Of a stretch of 64,000 nt of DNA, positions 9,483 to 16,510 are shown piece after piece (positions within the stretch are counted from its first letter, which is position 1; the number at the start of each line of letters is the position of its first letter). A program made the position numbers and the translations under genes. The notes beneath the pieces are model-generated. The model had not been told where the DNA came from, searched no databases, and saw only the letters and a list, made by a program, of their open reading frames with translations. The stretch covers positions 3,844,001 to 3,908,000 of the forward strand of contig NZ_AP024585.1 of the NCBI RefSeq assembly GCF_018323885.1, read 5' to 3'. This stretch comes from Citrobacter amalonaticus (GTDB lineage Bacteria > Pseudomonadota > Gammaproteobacteria > Enterobacterales > Enterobacteriaceae).

Positions 9483-10250
9483 CTATCTCACAAATCTGCG
9501 CGTGATTGCAGGCGTTTCCTGTGCATTCCCCAGCCAGATAGCCTGCACATCACCGTCTGACAACAGTTGGATGAGCTCGCGTTCATCAATGGCATTCTCA
9601 GATTGAGAAAAACGATTGAGAAACCAGACGCGTCGACTGGCTGGCGGGGCATTTTTGAATGCTCCCTGTGGATGCTGAACCAGGCGAACCAGCGCCTTCA
9701 GCGATAAGGGGGATCCCTCCGTCAGGCCTGTCATCCCGGCGAACGGCGACCAACGATGCACCTGCTCTGCCCCCACGCGTTTCCCCAGCAGGTGTCCACC
9801 CATCACGGCAATCACGCAGCAACTGCTTTCAGGTATGCAAGGTTCGTGCTCATCTGGCGCTTTAAGCGGCATTCCGCGTGCGCCGTCTGCCTCGACGAGA
9901 ACCACGTCACATTCCGATCGTCTGGCTAAGGCATCGATGGCGTCGGGTGAGAAACCACGTGCTTTTCCCAATGGCGCTTTCCACGACCGAAAGCAGGTGA
10001 TGATGGGTTGCATTAACACGTGATACGGCAACCCGGCGGGCTCCCGACAGAAAAGGGTCGGCCAGGAGTGGTCAGGCAGAAACATATGCGTCGTCGTGGT
10101 GATGAATACCCGTCGACCTGATAACTGAAAGAGATGAGCGAGCCAGAAAAGCGTACTGGTTTTCCCACCCGCACCGACAATTGAAATAACCGTTGGCCGT
10201 TTCTGTGCACCTAAATCAAAGAATAAAGAAGCATGCCCCGGTATACTCAT
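9483..10250 (-). CDS. yqeC: Putative selenium-dependent hydroxylase accessory protein YqeC
   Basis: 255 residues. The P-loop-like motif VGAGGKTS near the N terminus and the D-rich ILVEADGARG-type motif (VLVEADGARGMPLKAPDEHE) are family hallmarks. The start at 10250 (MSIPGHASLF) was preferred over the in-frame ATG at 10286 because it matches the E. coli length and has AGAGAGGCTT upstream. The biochemical role is unknown; the family occurs only with Se-dependent molybdenum hydroxylase genes. It is probably co-transcribed with yqeB and is divergent from mocA, 48 bases away. Confidence 0.9.
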   Translation of the reverse strand: MSIPGHASLFFDLGAQKRPTVISIVGAGGKTSTLFWLAHLFQLSGRRVFITTTTHMFLPDHSWPTLFCREPAGLPYHVLMQPIITCFRSWKAPLGKARGFSPDAIDALARRSECDVVLVEADGARGMPLKAPDEHEPCIPESSCCVIAVMGGHLLGKRVGAEQVHRWSPFAGMTGLTEGSPLSLKALVRLVQHPQGAFKNAPPASRRVWFLNRFSQSENAIDERELIQLLSDGDVQAIWLGNAQETPAITRRFVR

Positions 10251-10298
10251 AAGCCTCTCTGAAGTGACATAACATCTAATAGACATTATGGAATCGCC

Positions 10299-10871
10299 AT
10301 GCCTGTCGTCGACTGTATAATTACTGCTGCTGGGTTATCATCCAGAATGGGAAAATGGAAAATGATGTTACCCTGGCACGCAGGAACAATTCTTGATGCA
10401 AGTATCAAAAACGCGCTGCAATTTTGTAACCGGGTGATATTAGTTTCCGGTTACCGCGCCACGGAGATACATAATCGCTATGCGAATCAGCCTAATATTA
10501 TTATTACGTACAATCCGGATTATGCTCAGGGTTTATTTACGTCAATTAAGGTTGGCGCTGCCGCCGTGAACAGCGGGCACTGCTTCATCACGCACGGTGA
10601 CATGCCTGAACTGAATAACGATATTTTCCGTAAAATCTGGGCGTTACGTAACGATAACGCACTTATCCCTTGCTATCAGGGCCAGCCCGGCCATCCTGTA
10701 TTACTTTCCAAAAAATGCCTGTTGCAGGCCATCTCACAACCGGATGTCAGCAATATGCGTCAGGCATTGCTGCGCGGAAAACATAATCTTATTGAAATAA
10801 ACGATGCCCGAATCACTCTGGATATTGATACACCAGAGGATTTTATCAATGCGCAGAATCGACACAGATAA
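10299..10871 (+). CDS. mocA: Molybdenum cofactor cytidylyltransferase MocA
   Basis: 190 residues with the MobA/MocA nucleotidyltransferase signature TAAGLSSRMG followed by K (GKWKMMLPW), the HGDMP metal-binding motif and the LDIDTPEDF end motif. MocA links CTP to molybdopterin to form the cytosine dinucleotide cofactor used by xanthine-dehydrogenase-like hydroxylases in E. coli. Its location between yqeC and ygfK fits supplying XdhD. Confidence 0.95.
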   Translation: MPVVDCIITAAGLSSRMGKWKMMLPWHAGTILDASIKNALQFCNRVILVSGYRATEIHNRYANQPNIIITYNPDYAQGLFTSIKVGAAAVNSGHCFITHGDMPELNNDIFRKIWALRNDNALIPCYQGQPGHPVLLSKKCLLQAISQPDVSNMRQALLRGKHNLIEINDARITLDIDTPEDFINAQNRHR

Positions 10872-11030
10872 ATAGGAAATACGGAGTTAAACGATTGCGT
10901 TCAAATATTTCCCGATTCATTTTTCACTTATCATAATGATAAGCGATCGCCATTTTTGAGAAAACAGAATGCGATGATGAAATACCTTATCGCCATACCT
11001 CTCCCGGCTGATTTTCATTCTCATTTAGCG

Positions 11031-11050
11031 TTTGTGAGATATTTCACAAA
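11031..11050. promoter_or_regulatory. Perfect TTTGTGA-N6-TCACAAA palindrome (CRP-type or activator site)
   Basis: TTTGTGAGATATTTCACAAA contains TGTGA-N6-TCACA, the exact CRP core. It is centred roughly 100 bases upstream of the predicted sigma54 start site, a normal distance for an enhancer too. CRP or YgeV binding cannot be distinguished from sequence alone. Confidence 0.65.
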
Positions 11051-11073
11051 GCAGACTTAAGATTAGAAGCGCC

Positions 11074-11108
11074 TCACAAAATTATATTTTTATGGCTCTG
11101 CTTTGTGA
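11074..11108. promoter_or_regulatory. Second TCACAAA/TTTGTGA pair
   Basis: TCACAAA at 11074-11080 and TTTGTGA at 11102-11108 form an inverted pair separated by 21 bases; the second half-site ends five bases before the -24 element. Same half-site as in the 11031-11050 palindrome. Confidence 0.45.
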
Positions 11109-11112
11109 GTAG

Positions 11113-11128
11113 TGGTGCGAATGTTGCT
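11113..11128 (+). promoter_or_regulatory. Sigma54 promoter of ygfK
   Basis: TGGTGCGAATGTTGCT has GG and GC at the required spacing and TTGCT exactly as in the consensus TGGCACG-N4-TTGCW. It is 122 bases upstream of ygfK. The divergently arranged activator gene ygeV lies at the start of this cluster. Confidence 0.75.
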
Positions 11129-11249
11129 CTATTTCTCCAAACCGCCGGCTTTATCAGTCCCGGTCAACCAATGACATCTATGAACACGCGCACCTTCCGG
11201 TTGTCTTGCCACGACCTGAAGAAAGCCGAGTAAAGCTAAGGAGAGGGGT

Positions 11250-14200
11250 ATGGGGGATATAATGCGTCCGATTCCGTTTGAGGAACTTTTGACGCGCCTA
11301 TTTGATGAATATCAGCAGCAGCGCTCGATCTTTGGTATTCCTGAGCAGCAGTTCTATTCACCGGAAAAAGGCAAATCGATAAGCGTATTTGGTGAAACCT
11401 GTGCCACCCCCGTCGGCCCCGCCGCCGGCCCGCACACCCAGCTCGCACAAAATATCATCACCTCCTGGCTGACTGGCGGTCGGTTTATTGAACTCAAAAC
11501 AGTGCAAATTCTCGATCGGCTCGAACTGGAAAAACCCTGTATTGATGCGGAAGATGAGTGCTTCAATACCGAATGGTCGACGGAATTTACCCTGCTGAAA
11601 GCATGGGATGAGTATCTTAAAGCCTGGTTCGCCCTGCATTTACTGGAGCAACTGCTGCAACCTTCAGGTAGCGATACCGGTAAATCGTTCATTTTTAATA
11701 TGAGCGTCGGCTATAACCTCGACGGCATCAAGCAACCGCCCATGCAGGCGTTCATCGACAGCATGATGGACGCATCCGCGCACCCTAAATTTGTGCAGTA
11801 CCGCGACACGCTACAGCGATGGCTGCATGATGAAACATTCCTCGCGCGCCACGGGTTGAACGCACATCGGGAACGTCTACAGGCGCTGCCGGGACGCATT
11901 CCCACAAAACTGGTGCAGGGCGTCACGCTGTCCACGATGCACGGCTGCCCACCGCACGAAATCGAAGCCATCTGCCGCTATATGCTGGAAGAAAAAGGGC
12001 TGAATACCTTTGTGAAGCTGAATCCGACGCTGCTGGGCTATTCACGCGTACGTGAAATTCTGGACAGCTGTGGCTTCGGTTATATCGGCTTAAAAGAAGA
12101 GTCATTTGAGCACGATCTGAAGCTCACCCAGGCGCTGGAAATGTTGCAGCGCCTGATGGCGCTGGCAAAAGAAAAGTCGCTGGGTTTTGGCGTAAAACTC
12201 ACCAACACCCTGGGCACCGTCAATAATAAAGGTGCGCTTCCCGGCGAAGAGATGTATATGTCTGGCCGGGCGCTGTTCCCGCTCTCAATCAACGTGGCGG
12301 CCGTGCTTTCCCGGGCCTTCGACGGCCAATTGCCCATCTCCTATTCCGGCGGCGCCAGCCAGTTGACCATCCGCGATATCTTTGACACCGGCATTCGTCC
12401 GATCACCATGGCGACCGACCTGTTAAAGCCAGGCGGTTACCTCCGACTCAGCGCCTGTATGCGTGAGCTGGAGTCTTCAGATGCGTGGGGAATGGAACAT
12501 GTCGATGTCGAACGACTGAATCGACTGGCGGAAGAGGCCGTCACGATGGCCTATACCCAAAAACACTGGAAACCTGAAGAGCGCATTGACGTGGCCGGCG
12601 GCTTGCCGCTGACCGACTGCTACGTCGCCCCGTGTATTACGGCCTGCGCCATCAAACAGGACATTCCGGAGTATATTCGCCTGCTGGGCGAGCAGCGTTA
12701 TGCCGACGCGCTGGAACTGATTTATCAGCGAAACGCCCTCCCGGCAATCACCGGTCATATCTGCGATCATCAGTGTCAGTACAACTGTACCCGTCTGGAC
12801 TATGACAGCGCTTTGAACATCCGTGAACTGAAAAAAGTGGCGCTGGAAAAGGGGTGGGATGAATACAAACAGCGCTGGCACAAACCCGCAGGCTCAGGCT
12901 CTCGTCATCCGGTTGCAGTCATCGGTGCGGGCCCGGCCGGGCTTGCGGCCGGTTACTTCCTTGCCCGGGCAGGACACCCGGTGACGCTATTTGAACGCGA
13001 AGCCAACGCGGGCGGCGTGGTGAAAAATATCATTCCTCAGTTCCGTATTCCGGCAGAACTCATCCAGCACGATATCGATTTTGTCGCCGATCACGGCGTG
13101 AAGTTCGAATATGGCTGTGCGCCTGATCTGACCGTACAGAGCCTGAAAGAAAAGGGGTTCCACTACGTTCTGATCGCAACCGGTACGGATAAAAACAGCG
13201 GCGTGAAGCTCGACGGCGATAACCCCAACATCTGGAAATCGCTTCCCTTCCTGCGTGAATACAATCAGGGAACTGCGTTGACGCTCGGTAAGCATGTGGC
13301 GATCGTCGGCGCGGGCAACACGGCGATGGACTGTGCCCGTGCGGCACTGCGCGTGCCGGGTGTGGAGAAAGTCACCGTGGTCTACCGCCGTTCGTTGCAG
13401 GAGATGCCCGCCTGGCGTGAAGAGTATGAAGAAGCCCTGCACGATGGGGTTGAGTTCCGTTTTCTCAACAACCCTGAACGTTTTGATGCGGATGGTACAC
13501 TCACCCTGCGCGTCATGACGCTCGGAGAGCCGGATGAGAAAGGACGGCGCCGCCCGGTTGAAACCGACGAAACGCTGACGCTGCACATCGATAGTCTGAT
13601 TACCGCCATTGGTGAACAGCAGGATACCGAAGCACTGAATGCAATGGGTGTTCCGCTTGACAGCAAAGGCTGGCCAGAGGTGAATCACAACGGCGAAACC
13701 CGCCTCACCGACGTGTTCATGATTGGCGACGTCCAGCGTGGTCCATCATCCATTGTTGCCGCCATCGGCTCTGCGCGTCGGGCCACGGATACCATCCTCT
13801 GGCGGGAAAATATCCGCTCCCACCATGGCGATAAACGCTGGAATAACGTCAGCCCCGCTGAAATCTATCAGCGTAAAGGCGAGATCGCGGTCGCGAAGGT
13901 CGATAAAGATGACCGTGACGCCTTTGTCGCCCAGGAAGCGGCCCGCTGCCTTGAATGCAACTATGTCTGCAGCAAATGCGTGGATGTCTGTCCGAACCGC
14001 GCCAATGTGTCAATTCCCGTGCCGGGATTCCAGAATCGCTTCCAGACGCTACATCTGGATGCTTACTGCAACGAATGCGGTAACTGCGCTCAATTCTGTC
14101 CGTGGCAGGGCAAGCCGTATAAAGACAAAGTCACGCTCTTTAGCCTGCCGCAGGATTTCGACAACAGCAGTAACCCGGGCTTCCTGGTGGAAGACGATCG

Positions 14201-14354
14201 GGTCAGGGTCCGGCTGAATGACCAAAGCTGGGTATTAAACATCAGCCATGATGGGCAGTTCGCCAGCATCCCGCCGGAACTGGATGACATGTGCCGCGTC
14301 ATTAGCTATGTCCACCAGCATCACCATTACCTGTTAGGCCGCGTGGAGGTGTAA
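11250..14354 (+). CDS. ygfK: Iron-sulfur flavo-oxidoreductase YgfK
   Basis: 1034 residues. The N-terminal half resembles the dihydroorotate/dihydropyrimidine dehydrogenase barrel (GETCATPVGPAAGPHTQ, GVTLSTMHGCPP). A GltD-type cysteine region follows (CYVAPCITAC, CDHQCQYNC), then two Rossmann folds for FAD and NAD(P)H (VIGAGPAGLAAG from about residue 556; IVGAGNTAMD from about 685), and ferredoxin-type cysteines near the C terminus (CLECNYVCSKCVDVCP from C900; CNECGNCAQFCP from C940). It therefore has the parts of a multi-cluster electron-transfer enzyme. It is required for anaerobic urate use in gut bacteria; its exact reaction is not established. ssnA begins two bases after its stop. Confidence 0.95.
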   Translation: MGDIMRPIPFEELLTRLFDEYQQQRSIFGIPEQQFYSPEKGKSISVFGETCATPVGPAAGPHTQLAQNIITSWLTGGRFIELKTVQILDRLELEKPCIDAEDECFNTEWSTEFTLLKAWDEYLKAWFALHLLEQLLQPSGSDTGKSFIFNMSVGYNLDGIKQPPMQAFIDSMMDASAHPKFVQYRDTLQRWLHDETFLARHGLNAHRERLQALPGRIPTKLVQGVTLSTMHGCPPHEIEAICRYMLEEKGLNTFVKLNPTLLGYSRVREILDSCGFGYIGLKEESFEHDLKLTQALEMLQRLMALAKEKSLGFGVKLTNTLGTVNNKGALPGEEMYMSGRALFPLSINVAAVLSRAFDGQLPISYSGGASQLTIRDIFDTGIRPITMATDLLKPGGYLRLSACMRELESSDAWGMEHVDVERLNRLAEEAVTMAYTQKHWKPEERIDVAGGLPLTDCYVAPCITACAIKQDIPEYIRLLGEQRYADALELIYQRNALPAITGHICDHQCQYNCTRLDYDSALNIRELKKVALEKGWDEYKQRWHKPAGSGSRHPVAVIGAGPAGLAAGYFLARAGHPVTLFEREANAGGVVKNIIPQFRIPAELIQHDIDFVADHGVKFEYGCAPDLTVQSLKEKGFHYVLIATGTDKNSGVKLDGDNPNIWKSLPFLREYNQGTALTLGKHVAIVGAGNTAMDCARAALRVPGVEKVTVVYRRSLQEMPAWREEYEEALHDGVEFRFLNNPERFDADGTLTLRVMTLGEPDEKGRRRPVETDETLTLHIDSLITAIGEQQDTEALNAMGVPLDSKGWPEVNHNGETRLTDVFMIGDVQRGPSSIVAAIGSARRATDTILWRENIRSHHGDKRWNNVSPAEIYQRKGEIAVAKVDKDDRDAFVAQEAARCLECNYVCSKCVDVCPNRANVSIPVPGFQNRFQTLHLDAYCNECGNCAQFCPWQGKPYKDKVTLFSLPQDFDNSSNPGFLVEDDRVRVRLNDQSWVLNISHDGQFASIPPELDDMCRVISYVHQHHHYLLGRVEV

Positions 14355-14356
14355 TC

Positions 14357-15685
14357 ATGTTGATTCTGAAAAATGTCACCGCCGTACAACTTCATCCGGC
14401 CAGCGTGCGTGAAGGGGTGGATATTGCAATCGACAAAGACGTTATTGTTGAGGTGGGTGACGCCCTGACGCAGCGCTATCCGCAAGCGCAATGGAAAGAG
14501 ATGCATGGGCGAATCGTGATGCCAGGCCTGGTCTGTGCGCATAACCACTTCTACTCCGGTTTATCGCGCGGGATCCAGGCCAATATCGCCCCCAGCCCGG
14601 ACTTTATCTCAACGTTGAAAAACCTGTGGTGGCGCCTGGACCGGGCGCTGGACGAAGAGTCGCTCTACTACAGCGGACTAATTTGCTCGCTGGAGGCGAT
14701 TAAGAGCGGATGCTCTGCGGTTATCGATCACCATGCTTCACCAGGCTACATCCAGGGCTCGCTCTCTACGCTGCGTTCAGCCTTTTTAAAAGTCGGTCTG
14801 CGGGCAATGACCTGCTTTGAAACCACCGACCGTAACGAAGGTATCAAAGAGCTACAGGCAGGCGTCGAAGAGAATATTCGCTTCGCCCGTCAGATAGACC
14901 ATGCGCGAGAGAGCGGTAGCGAGCCGTACCTGGTGGAAGCGCACATTGGCGCGCATGCCCCCTTTACCGTGCCCGATGCCGGTCTGGAGATGCTACGCGA
15001 GGCCATCAACGCGACCGGGCGCGGGCTGCACATCCATGCGGCGGAAGACCGCTACGATGTCTCCCACAGTCATCATCTGTACGGTAAAGACCTGCTGGTC
15101 AGGTTGGCGGAATATGGGCTCATTGACCGTAAAACGCTGGTCGCACACGGCTTGTACTTGTCTGCGGAAGATATCGCCCTGCTGAATCAGCAAGATGCCT
15201 TCCTGGTACACAATGCCCGCTCCAACATGAACAACCATGTGGGCTATAACCACCATCTTACCCATATTCGCAATTTGGCGCTGGGGACGGACGGTATCGG
15301 CTCCGACATGCTTGAAGAGATGAAATTTGCCTTCTTCAAACATCGCGACGCGGGCGGTCCTCTGTGGCCTGACAGCTTTGCGAAAGCTCTGGCGAACGGC
15401 AACGAACTGTTGCACCGCAACTTCGGAGAAAACTTTGGCCAACTGGAAGCCGGTTATAAAGCCGATTTAACCCTCCTCGACTATTCGTCGCCGACGCCGC
15501 TGATTGCTGAAAACGTTGCCGGGCATATCGCTTTCGGTCTCGGTTCAGGCAGCGTGCACAGCGTGATGGTGAATGGCGTGATGGTGTATGAAGACCGTCA
15601 GTTTACTTTCGATACCGATTCCATTTATGCGCAGGCCCGAAAAGCCGCCGCCAACATGTGGCGGCGAATGGATGCGCTGGCATAG
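14357..15685 (+). CDS. ssnA: Amidohydrolase SsnA
   Basis: 442 residues of the chlorohydrolase/guanine-deaminase-like amidohydrolase family. Metal ligands are visible in CAHNHFYSG (H62, H64), LHIHAAEDRYD, VAHGLYLS and GTDGIGSDM. The substrate is unproven; in this cluster a deamination or ring hydrolysis of a purine-derived compound is likely. In E. coli the gene was first noted for an effect on stationary-phase viability. It directly follows ygfK and precedes ygfM with a hairpin in the 45-base spacer. Confidence 0.93.
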   Translation: MLILKNVTAVQLHPASVREGVDIAIDKDVIVEVGDALTQRYPQAQWKEMHGRIVMPGLVCAHNHFYSGLSRGIQANIAPSPDFISTLKNLWWRLDRALDEESLYYSGLICSLEAIKSGCSAVIDHHASPGYIQGSLSTLRSAFLKVGLRAMTCFETTDRNEGIKELQAGVEENIRFARQIDHARESGSEPYLVEAHIGAHAPFTVPDAGLEMLREAINATGRGLHIHAAEDRYDVSHSHHLYGKDLLVRLAEYGLIDRKTLVAHGLYLSAEDIALLNQQDAFLVHNARSNMNNHVGYNHHLTHIRNLALGTDGIGSDMLEEMKFAFFKHRDAGGPLWPDSFAKALANGNELLHRNFGENFGQLEAGYKADLTLLDYSSPTPLIAENVAGHIAFGLGSGSVHSVMVNGVMVYEDRQFTFDTDSIYAQARKAAANMWRRMDALA

Positions 15686-15691
15686 CCCATA

Positions 15692-15713
15692 CCCTCTCCT
15701 GAACGGGAGAGGG
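15692..15713 (+). other. Intercistronic hairpin ssnA/ygfM
   Basis: CCCTCTCC (15692-15699) and GGAGAGGG (15706-15713) form a perfect 8-bp stem with a six-base loop. No T-run follows; the ygfM ribosome binding site AGGAA starts eight bases later, so the stem could influence ygfM translation. Confidence 0.7.
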
Positions 15714-15730
15714 AGTGATGAGGAATGATG

Positions 15731-16510
15731 ATGATTGAACAATTTTTCAGGCCCGACTCCGTTGACCAGGCGCTGGAACTCAAGCGCCGCTATCAGGAGG
15801 ACGCCGTCTGGTTTGCCGGGGGCAGCAAACTTAACGCCACGCCAACGCGTACCGATAAGCGGATTGCCATTTCATTGCAGGATCTGGAACTGGAGTGGAT
15901 TGACTGGGACAATGGCGCATTGCGTATTGGGGCGATGACTCGCCTGCAACCGTTGCATGACGCCCGCTATCTCCCGGCGGCACTGCGTGAGGCGATAGGC
16001 TTTATCTACTCCCGCCATCTTCGCAACCAGTCGACCCTCGGCGGCGAGATTGCCGCGCAACAGCAAGAGTCCGTGTTACTCCCCGTCCTGCTGGCGCTGG
16101 ACGCCCAGTTGGTGTGTGGTGATGGCGAAACTCTGTCGCTGGAAAGCTATCTCGCCGATCCACGCGATCGCCTGCTCACCGAAATTATCATTAAAGATCC
16201 CTTCCGCCCTTGCGCCACGCGCAAAGTGAGCCGTTCACAGGCCGGATTAACCGTCGTGACGGCGGCGGTCGCGTTGACTGAGCACGGTGGCATGTGCATC
16301 GCGCTGGACGGCGTGGCGGACAAAGCACTGCGCCTGCGTGACGTGGAAACACAAACGCGAGAAGGTACGGAACTGGAACAGGCGGTCGCAAACGCCCTGT
16401 TCCCACAGGATGATATTCGGGGCAGCGCGGCCTATAAGCGCTATATCACCGGCGTGGTTGTCGCCGATCTGTATGCCGACTGTCTGATGGCCGGGGAGGA
16501 CGTTGTATGA
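15731..16510 (+). CDS. ygfM: FAD-type subunit homolog YgfM of molybdenum hydroxylase
   Basis: 259 residues, homologous to the FAD subunit of xanthine/CO dehydrogenases. Three consecutive ATGs occur (15725, 15728, 15731); the last fits the E. coli length and the AGGAA spacing. The usual FAD motifs are changed: the AGGTDL-type loop reads FAGGSKLNA and the TxGGNI-type loop reads STLGGEIAA. FAD binding is thus uncertain. The stop overlaps the xdhD start by four bases (ATGA), implying translational coupling and a physical complex with XdhD. Confidence 0.92.
   Translation: MIEQFFRPDSVDQALELKRRYQEDAVWFAGGSKLNATPTRTDKRIAISLQDLELEWIDWDNGALRIGAMTRLQPLHDARYLPAALREAIGFIYSRHLRNQSTLGGEIAAQQQESVLLPVLLALDAQLVCGDGETLSLESYLADPRDRLLTEIIIKDPFRPCATRKVSRSQAGLTVVTAAVALTEHGGMCIALDGVADKALRLRDVETQTREGTELEQAVANALFPQDDIRGSAAYKRYITGVVVADLYADCLMAGEDVV

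Larger units (their letters stand above)
10872..11249. promoter_or_regulatory. Control region of the ygfK operon
   Basis: 378 bases with no gene. It holds a near-perfect short dyad TTATCATAATGATAA around 10928, a perfect TTTGTGA-N6-TCACAAA palindrome, a second pair of the same half-sites, and a consensus sigma54 promoter, in that order towards ygfK. Confidence 0.7.
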
